In this document: piece by piece, positions 1 to 6,096 of the stretch
How positions within the stretch are numbered: the first letter of the stretch is position 1
Layout: every line of letters starts with the position of its first letter
Assembly: GCA_003973585.1 (NCBI GenBank)
Contig: QNYN01000037.1
Coordinates: 1 to 8,563, forward strand
Direction: 5' to 3'
DNA from: Fusobacteriota bacterium
GTDB taxonomy: Bacteria > Fusobacteriota > Fusobacteriia > Fusobacteriales > Fusobacteriaceae
DNA: 8,563 bases
Position numbers and translations under genes: made by a program
The notes under the pieces: model-generated
What the model was told of the DNA's origin: nothing
Database searches by the model: none
Seen by the model: only the letters and a program-made list of their open reading frames with translations

Positions 1-772
1 GATCTACTAAAACATCCCAAAGTCTTGTTTCTTGAAAAACTTCTCCCCCATTTTCTAGTTCTTCAATTTGTCTACTTATTTCATAGTCAATAGCACGAGC
101 TACCCCTTTAAATGAATTTAAGTTTTTCACCTCTACTCTAGTTCCAAATTTTTCTGATCCCTTATGCATTACAGAAATATTAGCATCACATCTAAGTGAT
201 CCTAATTCCATAGATACATCTGATATCTTAGTATATTTAAGGGCATCTCTCACTAAATTAAGATATTGATATGCTTCCTCTGAAGTTCTCATATCTGGTT
301 CTGATACTATTTCAATTAAAGGCATAGAAGCTCTATTAAAGTTAATAAAAGACTCCTCACCTGCATGAATTGATTTTCCTGCATCTTCTTCTATATGAAT
401 TCTTGTTACTCCTATTCTCTTTATATCCCCACTAGATAATTTAATATCTATATGTCCATTTTCAGCATATGGATAATCCATTTGAGTTATTTGATAGTTT
501 TTAGGAGTATCTGGATAAAAATAGTTTTTTCTATCAAACTTACTCTCTTTATGTATATCACAATTTAATGCTAGACCTGCTTTAATTGCATAATCTAACA
601 CTTTTTTATTTAATTTTGGTAATGCTCCTGGATGCCCTAAACATATTGGACAAGTATGTGTATTTTCTGGTGAATTATCGTAGTCACTACTACAGCCACA
701 CCAAACTTTTGTATTTGTTTGTAATTGACAATGTATTTCTAAACCAATTACCGCTTCCCATTCTATAGCCAT
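1..772 (-). CDS. gatB: Aspartyl/glutamyl-tRNA amidotransferase subunit B, 5' part (cut by left edge)
   Basis: GatB is the kinase-like, tRNA-binding subunit of the GatCAB amidotransferase. It activates the side-chain carboxylate of Glu-tRNA(Gln) or Asp-tRNA(Asn) with ATP, and ammonia delivered from GatA then amidates it. The first 257 codons are visible and open, with no stop before the window edge; the family is usually about 475-480 residues, so roughly the C-terminal half (rest of the cradle, helical and tail domains) is missing. Visible hallmarks are VIGLEIH at residues 8-14 and a Cys-x-Cys (25, 27) plus Cys-x2-Cys (41, 44) set matching the zinc-binding cysteines of the family. PGALPKLNKK, FYPDTPKNYQITQ, IHIEEDAGKS, the PLIEIVSEPDMRT block and GTRVEVKNLNSF follow in the expected order. 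The ATG at 772 has AAGGAG 10 bases upstream and gives MAIEWEAVIGLEIH, the expected N-terminus. It follows gatA after 37 bases with no terminator between, so the two are probably co-transcribed. Confidence 0.97.
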   Translation of the reverse strand, partial: MAIEWEAVIGLEIHCQLQTNTKVWCGCSSDYDNSPENTHTCPICLGHPGALPKLNKKVLDYAIKAGLALNCDIHKESKFDRKNYFYPDTPKNYQITQMDYPYAENGHIDIKLSSGDIKRIGVTRIHIEEDAGKSIHAGEESFINFNRASMPLIEIVSEPDMRTSEEAYQYLNLVRDALKYTKISDVSMELGSLRCDANISVMHKGSEKFGTRVEVKNLNSFKGVARAIDYEISRQIEELENGGEVFQETRLWDVLVD

Positions 773-782
773 AATTTATTTT

Positions 783-788
783 CTCCTT
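783..788 (-). promoter_or_regulatory. Ribosome binding site of gatB
   Basis: AAGGAG on the minus strand lies 10 bases before the ATG of gatB, in the 37-base gap after gatA. It supports the gatB start, which matters because the gene is open at its other end. The gap holds nothing else that I can see. Confidence 0.8.
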
Positions 789-809
789 ATTTTGTAATCT
801 TTTATATTT

Positions 810-2258
810 TTATAGTTTAGGCATCTCTAATTTTGTATATGCTTTTTCATAAGCTGCCCCTGCTTTTAAAATTGTAGCTTCATCAAATGCTTTTCCTAAT
901 AACTGAATTCCTACTGGTAATCCCTCTACCTTTCCAGCTGGTATTACTAACCCAGGAATTCCTGATAAATTTGCTGGTATTGTAAATATATCTTCTAAAT
1001 ATAATTCTACTGATTTTTTCTTATCTGTTAATTTAAAAGAAGTTCCTGGTGTTGCAGGTGTTAATATCATATCAACTTCTCCAAATGCTTTATCAAAGTC
1101 ATTTTTTATTAATGCTCTTACTTTTTGCGCTTTTTTATAATATGCATCATAATAACCAGCACTAAGAACATAAGTTCCTATCATTATTCTTCTTTTTACT
1201 TCTGCTCCAAATCCTTCACTTCTTGTTTTTACATACATATCCATAATACCATCGTAATTTTCTGCTCTATATCCATATCTTACCCCATCAAATCGAGCTA
1301 AGTTTGAACTAGCTTCTGCTGGAGCTAAAATATAATAAGTTGCAGGTGCAAATTCTGTGTTTGGTAAACTAATAGGTACTATTTCAGCTCCTAATTTTTT
1401 AAAGTTTTCCATTGCTTCTTCTACTACTTTTTTTATTTCTGGATTTAATCCCTCTATAAAATATTCATTGGGAATCCCTATTTTCATTCCTTTTACACCT
1501 TCATCTAAATTAGCTGTAAAATCAGGCATCTCTATATCTACAGATGTTGCATCCATTTCATCATATCCACCTATTACATTAAGTAAAGTAGCTACCTCTT
1601 TTACACTTTTTCCCATAGGTCCTATTTGATCTAATGATGAAGCAAATGCCATAAGTCCATATCTTGAAACTCTACCATAAGTAGGTTTTAATCCTACAAC
1701 ACCACAAAAGGCTGCTGGCTGTCTAATACTACCACCTGTATCCGATCCTAGAGATAATATAGTTTGTCCCCCTGCAATTGATGAAGCGGCTCCTCCTGAA
1801 GATCCTCCAGGGGTTCTTTCTAAATCCCAAGGGTTTTTAGTTTCTTTTACATAAGATGATTTTGTAGTTGATCCCATTGCAAATTCATCCATATTTGTTT
1901 TTCCAATGATTATAGCTCCTGCTTCTTTTAATTTTTTCACTACTGTAGCATCGTAGATTCCTTCGTAATTTGATAATATTTTAGAAGCTGCTGTAGTTAG
2001 ATCTCCTTTAGATACCATATTATCTTTTATAGCAACAGGTATCCCTTCTAATGGTAATAATTCTTCACCTCTAGCTATTTTTTCATCTACTAATCTTGCT
2101 TCTTCTAGAGCTGCTTCTTTTTTTAATGAAACAAAACTTCCTAATTTTTCTTCTGTTTCTTCTACCCTATCAAATATACTTTTTATTAATTCTACCGATG
2201 TTATTTTTTTTTCTTTTAGCATAGTTGAAAGTTCTATTGCTGTATACTTATATAACAT
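810..2258 (-). CDS. gatA: Aspartyl/glutamyl-tRNA amidotransferase subunit A
   Basis: GatA is the glutaminase subunit of GatCAB. It hydrolyses glutamine and channels ammonia to GatB for amidation of misacylated Glu-tRNA(Gln) and/or Asp-tRNA(Asn) in the cytoplasm. The product is 482 residues, normal for the family. It carries the amidase-signature Ser-cisSer-Lys triad: Lys78 in PVAIKDN, Ser153 in the GGSSGG motif and Ser177 in GSDTGGSIRQP. The 24-residue spacing between the two serines is that of the amidase family. Other family blocks are IIGKTNMDEFAMGS, VGLKPTYGRVSRYGL and SGIPGLVIPAG, with a C-terminal GLPVGIQLLG. A longer reading from an ATG at 2276 is possible, but AGGAGG lies between that codon and the ATG at 2258, so 2258 is the better start. 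The gene is complete. By eye it is somewhat richer in G and C than its neighbours, as expected for a highly conserved protein. It is separated from gatC by the GT-C and PAP2 genes. Confidence 0.97.
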   Translation of the reverse strand: MLYKYTAIELSTMLKEKKITSVELIKSIFDRVEETEEKLGSFVSLKKEAALEEARLVDEKIARGEELLPLEGIPVAIKDNMVSKGDLTTAASKILSNYEGIYDATVVKKLKEAGAIIIGKTNMDEFAMGSTTKSSYVKETKNPWDLERTPGGSSGGAASSIAGGQTILSLGSDTGGSIRQPAAFCGVVGLKPTYGRVSRYGLMAFASSLDQIGPMGKSVKEVATLLNVIGGYDEMDATSVDIEMPDFTANLDEGVKGMKIGIPNEYFIEGLNPEIKKVVEEAMENFKKLGAEIVPISLPNTEFAPATYYILAPAEASSNLARFDGVRYGYRAENYDGIMDMYVKTRSEGFGAEVKRRIMIGTYVLSAGYYDAYYKKAQKVRALIKNDFDKAFGEVDMILTPATPGTSFKLTDKKKSVELYLEDIFTIPANLSGIPGLVIPAGKVEGLPVGIQLLGKAFDEATILKAGAAYEKAYTKLEMPKL

Positions 2259-2324
2259 TTTTCCTCCTAATATCATTTATCTAAAAATTAATATCTTAAT
2301 TTATTTCTAATTAACTAAAGATAT
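2259..2324 (-). other. 66-base gap before gatA with a weak AT-only inverted repeat
   Basis: This is the longest non-coding stretch between complete genes in the window. Apart from the gatA ribosome binding site it holds an 8-base inverted repeat with arms AATATCTT (2290-2297) and AAGATATT (2318-2325), a 20-base loop and no extended U-run. The right arm's last base falls in the PAP2 stop codon. The stem has only one G-C pair, so it is a poor terminator candidate. AT-rich stretches here could hide a promoter, but I could not find a pair of -35 and -10 boxes with good spacing. Read-through from the upstream operon is the default interpretation. Confidence 0.35.
2263..2268 (-). promoter_or_regulatory. 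Ribosome binding site deciding the gatA start
   Basis: A perfect AGGAGG on the minus strand is followed by four A residues and the ATG at 2258. The upstream in-frame ATG at 2276 has no comparable site, and this Shine-Dalgarno sequence would lie inside its coding region. The site therefore fixes the gatA start at 2258. Confidence 0.85.
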
Positions 2325-3152
2325 TTAAATTCTTTTATTTTTATTTATTTCATGTACTGTTTTTGCTACTAATACCCCTAAAAAAGCTCCTGCTATTACA
2401 TCACTTAACCAATGTCTAGTTCCGTATACCCTTGATAAACTTAATACAACTCCATAAGTTATAGCAAGTAGTCTTATAAACTTATTTTTATATCCATAAT
2501 AAAATGAAAAAGCTACCCCTATAGATACTATAGTGTGTCCAGATGGTAAACTTGCACTTGCACTTTTAAAAGGATTTATACTTTCATTTCCACTAATCCA
2601 TGCAGCCCAATTAAAAAATTGATGGGGCAACATATTTACATCTGGTCGTAACCTCGAGATAATATATTTTAGTATATTTACTAATATACCACCTGCAATT
2701 ATAGTCATTAAAGCTTCTTTCGATACTTTTTGTAATTTTTTATTTCTAAACAAAACACCTATTAATAAGATAACTACTATTGTTCCAGCAGTTGTATCTC
2801 CATCACCTTGTTTTGCCAAAAATCTTTCGTATTTAGAATATTTTTCCCTTTCTAATTCTTCTACAGATGCTTTTTCTTTTAACACTTTAATTTCTTCTGG
2901 TGTTGCTGTCCTTGCTCCATTTTCTATACCTTGAAGGGTTTTTTCATAATATTTATTTGAAAATTTTTCAGCAACTGGTAAATCTAGATAAGCTATACTC
3001 AATAAAGTTATAACTATACCTGCCATTGCTGTTTTTTTATACTTCACTATATTATTAAAGAAGCTCCAAATAAATCCCCTTAAATAACCTTCTTTTAAAA
3101 TAGATATTCCCATAAGAGTAACTATTATTATCATCAATATCTCTTTATTCAT
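2325..3152 (-). CDS. PAP2-family membrane phosphatase
   Basis: This is an integral membrane acid phosphatase-like enzyme of the PAP2 (type 2 phosphatidic acid phosphatase) superfamily. Members dephosphorylate lipid phosphates such as undecaprenyl pyrophosphate, phosphatidylglycerol phosphate or lipid A at the membrane face. All three motifs are intact in the 275-residue protein: KX6RP (Lys162, Arg169, Pro170), PSGH (203-206) and SRX5HX3D (Ser240, Arg241, His247, Asp251), so it is probably active. Hydrophobic segments lie near residues 4-19, 41-56, 122-135, 148-165, 207-219, 227-239 and 251-264. Residues about 57-120 form a long, charged, helix-prone stretch between membrane segments, an extended loop for this family. 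The ATG abuts the stop codon of the GT-C gene (TAGATG), and its GGGAGA ribosome binding site lies inside the last codons of that gene, implying coupled translation. The neighbours suggest a role in polyprenyl-carrier recycling or in trimming phosphate from an envelope lipid, but the substrate cannot be read from sequence. Confidence 0.9.
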   Translation of the reverse strand: MNKEILMIIIVTLMGISILKEGYLRGFIWSFFNNIVKYKKTAMAGIVITLLSIAYLDLPVAEKFSNKYYEKTLQGIENGARTATPEEIKVLKEKASVEELEREKYSKYERFLAKQGDGDTTAGTIVVILLIGVLFRNKKLQKVSKEALMTIIAGGILVNILKYIISRLRPDVNMLPHQFFNWAAWISGNESINPFKSASASLPSGHTIVSIGVAFSFYYGYKNKFIRLLAITYGVVLSLSRVYGTRHWLSDVIAGAFLGVLVAKTVHEINKNKRI

Positions 3153-4598
3153 CTATTTTCTCCCTTGATAATTATAAATTTTATAGATATAATATTCTCT
3201 TTGAACCCTTCCCCACCTTTTGAACACAACAGTATCCACTAATTCGGCATGATCAAATAAAAACTTATCTTCAGGTTTTTTATTATAAAATGAAGTAGCA
3301 ACAAATATTCCATTTTTTCCTATTAATTCTTTTTTATCTTTCCAATAATCAAACTGACTAGTGCCACCACTTAAATTATAAACATACTCTTTTTTAGGGA
3401 GATAAGCTGCTAATTGAGATGATGTTTGATATCTTTCTCCAAATAAAAACCACTCTTCATTATTTTTTGTTGATTCATCATAAATTTCTTGAACTCTTTT
3501 TCCTGCTAAATCCCAACCATGCATATCTGCCAAAGCATTTTTTTCTGGTTTTAATGGAATTATTAAAGTTACCGTTACAAAATATAAAATAAGTGATAAA
3601 CTTCCTGCTAATATTACCCCACTTTTCCATAATTTTGTAAATTTAGTATATCTTACAAAAACTATAATCATAGGAATATATGCACAAGCTAACCAATGTA
3701 CTTTTGAATTATTTGATAATGAACTAATTGTAAAAATTCCAATAAGTGGTAGTGCAAACCAAAATAATAAATTTACATCTGGTTTTTTAAAGTTTTTTAT
3801 AGAAGCTATAAATAATCCAAAAAATAAAATTGGAGAAGCAACTCCTATTTGGCCACCTATAAATTGGAAAAATTTAGTTGGTCTAAATCTAAAAGTTTTA
3901 CTTTGTCGTCCTTCTAAATGAAATTCAAAAGATCCCCAATTATGGGAATAATTCCAATAAATTACTGGTGTAAAAATTAATATAGAAATAATAAAAGCTA
4001 TATATGGTTCTTTTTTTAATAGCCAGAATCTATTTTCTTTACTAAATAATAAGTAGAAGAATATACTTGGATACACCATAAACATATTGTATTTACTTAA
4101 TAACCCTAATCCAGTTAAAATTGCTATAATATACCAAGATTTTTCATCTTTTTCGTAAATAACTTTTATAAAATAGTATAAAACCATTGTATATAATAAA
4201 ATTAATGGTGAATCTGGTAAAGTCATTATAGATAAAAAGGTATATAATGGTAAAATATTAAATAATAACCCTGTGATCCCTGCTATTTTTTCATCTTTAT
4301 AGAGATAATATGAAATTTTATAAATATAAAGTGAAGTTACTAAAGTTGTTAAGATTGTCACTAATCTAACTGAAAAATTACTTTCACCAAATATTGTTGT
4401 TGATATCCTTATTAAATAAGCAATCATAGGTGGATGATCATAGTAACTTAATCCAAGATGTCTTGACCACAATAAATAATAAGCTTCATCATCTGATAAA
4501 TTTAGATAACTTCCTACTATTAGTCTAAATATACTTATACCTATCAAAATCATTAAAAACTTTTTTTTATTACATTTTTCTAACATTTTTTTTATCAT
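3153..4598 (-). CDS. ArnT/PMT-like GT-C membrane glycosyltransferase
   Basis: This is a polytopic GT-C glycosyltransferase of the dolichyl-phosphate-mannose mannosyltransferase/ArnT type. Such enzymes take a sugar from a polyprenyl-phosphate donor and transfer it to a lipid A, glycan or protein acceptor on the outer face of the cytoplasmic membrane. The 481-residue protein has a first membrane segment at about 14-31, followed by the acidic SDDEAYY motif (Asp36, Asp37, Glu38) in the first outer loop, the expected catalytic and metal site. YYDHPP follows at 52-57, then LPDSP at 127-131 and NYSHNWGSFEFHL, all typical of the PMT_2/ArnT group. About ten further hydrophobic segments run to residue ~360, and a soluble C-terminal domain of about 120 residues follows. 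A longer reading from a TTG at 4640 overlaps gatC and lacks a ribosome binding site. The ATG at 4598 follows GGGGAG by four bases. The gene starts 10 bases after gatC stops. The probable donor-making enzyme and GtrA partner lie just upstream of gatC. Sugar and acceptor are unknown. Confidence 0.88.
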   Translation of the reverse strand: MIKKMLEKCNKKKFLMILIGISIFRLIVGSYLNLSDDEAYYLLWSRHLGLSYYDHPPMIAYLIRISTTIFGESNFSVRLVTILTTLVTSLYIYKISYYLYKDEKIAGITGLLFNILPLYTFLSIMTLPDSPLILLYTMVLYYFIKVIYEKDEKSWYIIAILTGLGLLSKYNMFMVYPSIFFYLLFSKENRFWLLKKEPYIAFIISILIFTPVIYWNYSHNWGSFEFHLEGRQSKTFRFRPTKFFQFIGGQIGVASPILFFGLFIASIKNFKKPDVNLLFWFALPLIGIFTISSLSNNSKVHWLACAYIPMIIVFVRYTKFTKLWKSGVILAGSLSLILYFVTVTLIIPLKPEKNALADMHGWDLAGKRVQEIYDESTKNNEEWFLFGERYQTSSQLAAYLPKKEYVYNLSGGTSQFDYWKDKKELIGKNGIFVATSFYNKKPEDKFLFDHAELVDTVVFKRWGRVQREYYIYKIYNYQGRK

Positions 4599-4602
4599 AA
4601 GT

Positions 4603-4608
4603 CTCCCC
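4603..4608 (-). promoter_or_regulatory. Ribosome binding site deciding the GT-C gene start
   Basis: GGGGAG on the minus strand immediately follows the TAA stop of gatC and precedes the ATG at 4598 by four bases (ACTT). This rules against the longer TTG start at 4640, inside gatC, and against a later ATG at 4586, which would be 16 bases away. Confidence 0.8.
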
Positions 4609-4902
4609 TTAATTTTCGCTAACTGCTCTTGGAACAGCAAAAGTTCCCTCTATAGCCTCAGGAGCATTTTTTAATGCTTCTTCTCTCTTTAAAGACTCCT
4701 TTACTTCATCTTCTCTAAATGAGTTAATCATATGATTTACTTGTGTCATAGGTTCTATTCCTTCTACATTTGCTTCATCTAATTTAGATACAAAATCCAA
4801 AATATCATTTAACTCACTTTGTAAAGCTGTTATTTCTGAACTTTCAAATTCTAACATCGATAATTTTGCTACTTTTAATACTTCTTCTCTAGTTAATGCC
4901 AT
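4609..4902 (-). CDS. gatC: Aspartyl/glutamyl-tRNA amidotransferase subunit C
   Basis: GatC is the small subunit that wraps around the GatA-GatB interface and stabilises the amidotransferase; it has no catalytic residues of its own. The product is 97 residues, the normal length. It begins MALTREEVLKVAKLSML with the family pattern of an N-terminal helix, continues with the helical ELNDILDFVSKLDEANVEGI segment, then the conserved EPMTQV turn (residues ~50-55) and FREDEV. It ends with the APEAIEGTFAVPRAV tail that contacts GatA. The start at 4902 is supported by AAAGGAG seven bases upstream, located within the last codons and stop of the glycosyltransferase gene. One base separates that stop from the gatC ATG, so translation is probably coupled. 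The placement is odd: gatC is normally next to gatA, but here the GT-C and PAP2 genes intervene and the DPM1-like gene precedes it. Confidence 0.96.
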   Translation of the reverse strand: MALTREEVLKVAKLSMLEFESSEITALQSELNDILDFVSKLDEANVEGIEPMTQVNHMINSFREDEVKESLKREEALKNAPEAIEGTFAVPRAVSEN

Positions 4903-4903
4903 T

Positions 4904-5629
4904 TTAATTCTCCTTTAAAAATTTCTTATTTTTTCTCATCCACAATACTTTTAAAATTGCTTCTAAAAATATTTTTTTACTCATCTTTGATTTTCCTAAT
5001 GTTCTATCTTCAAAAATAATAGGTGTTTCTTTTATTTTCATTCCCTTTAACCATACTTTATAATTAAGTTCTACTTGAAATGAATATCCATTTGAAACTA
5101 TTTTATCTAAATTTAATTTTTCTAGAGTTTCCCTTCTAAAGCATTTAAATCCTCCAGTAAAATCTTTTATAGGAGCTCCTAATACTATTCTAGAATATAA
5201 ACTTCCACCACGACTTATAAACTTTCTTATTATCCCCCAGTTTACTACTCCACCACCTGGAACATATCTACTTCCAATTACTAAATCATAATTTTTTATT
5301 TCTCGTAAAAAATCTGGAATATATTTTGGGTTATGGGAAAAATCTGCGTCCATTTCAAATATATAACTATAATCTCTAGCTAATGCCCATTTAAACCCTG
5401 CAATATATGCAGTTCCTAGTCCTAATTTTCCACTTCTTTTTAAAAGAAATAGTTTATCTTTATATTTTTCTACCATTAATTTTTCCACTATTTCATAAGT
5501 TTTATCAGGTGAATTATCATCTACAATTAAGATATTTACATCATTTTTTACTTGATATATCAGTTCAAGTAATTTTTCAATATTTTCACTTTCATTATAT
5601 GTTGGTATAATTATCAAAGTTTTTTCCAT
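4904..5629 (-). CDS. DPM1-type polyprenyl-phosphate glycosyltransferase (GT2)
   Basis: This is a cytoplasmic-side GT2 enzyme of the dolichyl-phosphate mannosyltransferase (DPM1) class, which moves a hexose from a nucleotide sugar onto a polyprenyl phosphate such as undecaprenyl phosphate. The 241 residues show the full motif series: IIIPTYNESENI at the N-terminus, VDDNSPD (36-42, nucleotide binding), LGLGTAYIAG, the metal-binding MDADFSH (93-99), GSRYVPGGG, DFTGGFKCFRR, GYSFQVELNY and the acceptor-loop FEDRTLGKSKMS. This series is characteristic of DPM1 rather than of ArnC or GtrB, which carry C-terminal membrane helices. None is clear here: the protein ends in a lysine-rich amphipathic tail, so membrane association probably depends on that tail or on a partner. 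The ATG abuts the stop of gtrA (TAAATG), and its GGAGAA ribosome binding site lies in the last gtrA codons. Its lipid-linked sugar is a likely donor for the GT-C enzyme encoded beyond gatC. The sugar could be mannose, glucose or another; this is not determined. Confidence 0.9.
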   Translation of the reverse strand: MEKTLIIIPTYNESENIEKLLELIYQVKNDVNILIVDDNSPDKTYEIVEKLMVEKYKDKLFLLKRSGKLGLGTAYIAGFKWALARDYSYIFEMDADFSHNPKYIPDFLREIKNYDLVIGSRYVPGGGVVNWGIIRKFISRGGSLYSRIVLGAPIKDFTGGFKCFRRETLEKLNLDKIVSNGYSFQVELNYKVWLKGMKIKETPIIFEDRTLGKSKMSKKIFLEAILKVLWMRKNKKFLKEN

Positions 5630-6082
5630 TTATTTCTCCTTTTTTCCTCTAAATGTTATAAAATAATTTCCAAAAAAATTAAAAAATGTAGCAATTCCTA
5701 TCCCAATTATTTGGGCTATTACTTTAATAACTTTATTTGGATCCATATCAACATGGTCTTCTATTATACCATAAACCCATTGACTTTCTGTTAAAAATCC
5801 TACAGTTAACCTTAGTATGAATAGGTTAATTAAAAAATTTAACAAACTAATTAAGAAAAAATGAATATATTTTTTCTTAATACTTTTATCTTTTCCTTTT
5901 CCCTTAAAGGTCCAAATAAAATTCAGATAAAAATTACTAGTTACTGCAAATAAAAAAGCTACTGTAGCTGCTACCATATAATTTATATCTAGTGCTATTA
6001 AAGTAGTATAAATCGTCATATTTACTATTACACCACTAGCTCCAACTAACCCAAATTTAATAAAAGTTTTTATTATTTCCAA
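5630..6082 (-). CDS. GtrA-family four-helix membrane protein
   Basis: GtrA-family proteins (PF04138 type) are small four-helix membrane proteins thought to flip polyprenyl-phosphate sugars or to act as the membrane module of DPM-type synthases. From the TTG at 6082 the protein is 150 residues. Hydrophobic segments lie at about 8-31, 35-57, 73-95 and 122-145. Family features are FGLVGASGVIVN in helix 1, the NFYLNFIWTF pattern (Asn50, Asn54, Trp57, Phe59) ending helix 2, and FFNFFGNYFITF in helix 4. The loop between helices 3 and 4 is long and acidic. The first available ATG, at 6103, overlaps the preceding gene by 8 bases and has no ribosome binding site. GAGGAG lies downstream of it and 8 bases before the TTG, so the TTG is preferred. 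The stop abuts the ATG of the DPM1-like gene. Fusions of these two families exist, for example the Pyrococcus furiosus DPM synthase with a GtrA-like membrane part, which supports a joint function. Confidence 0.88.
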   Translation of the reverse strand: MEIIKTFIKFGLVGASGVIVNMTIYTTLIALDINYMVAATVAFLFAVTSNFYLNFIWTFKGKGKDKSIKKKYIHFFLISLLNFLINLFILRLTVGFLTESQWVYGIIEDHVDMDPNKVIKVIAQIIGIGIATFFNFFGNYFITFRGKKEK

Positions 6083-6090
6083 TTTAAGAA

Positions 6091-6096
6091 CTCCTC
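6091..6096 (-). promoter_or_regulatory. Ribosome binding site favouring a TTG start for gtrA
   Basis: GAGGAG on the minus strand begins with the final G of the upstream gene's TAG stop and sits 8 bases before the TTG at 6082. The alternative ATG at 6103 has only an A-rich, SD-less leader, and this site would fall inside its codons 3 and 4. The spacing strongly favours the TTG. Confidence 0.7.

Noticed and set aside
586..768. Plus-strand open frame of 60 codons
   Set aside because: It lies opposite the conserved 5' part of gatB, has a low-complexity hydrophobic translation and no ribosome binding site; it is a shadow frame.
1357..1629. Plus-strand open frame of 90 codons
   Set aside because: It is antisense to gatA, whose amidase motifs are intact through this region; its translation resembles no family.
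2290..2325. Inverted repeat after the PAP2 gene as an intrinsic terminator
   Set aside because: The stem has a single G-C pair and a 20-base loop, with no adequate U-run, so it is too weak to call a terminator.
4561..4593. Two runs of eight A (minus strand) near the start of the GT-C gene, possible phase-variation tracts
   Set aside because: Similar A8 runs occur in housekeeping genes here (for example in gatA near 2207), so they are expected in such AT-rich DNA; the frame is intact and no longer tract is seen.
5407..5610. Plus-strand open frame of 67 codons
   Set aside because: It is antisense to the N-terminal motifs of the DPM1-like gene, and its Phe/Leu/His-rich translation reflects the T-rich strand.
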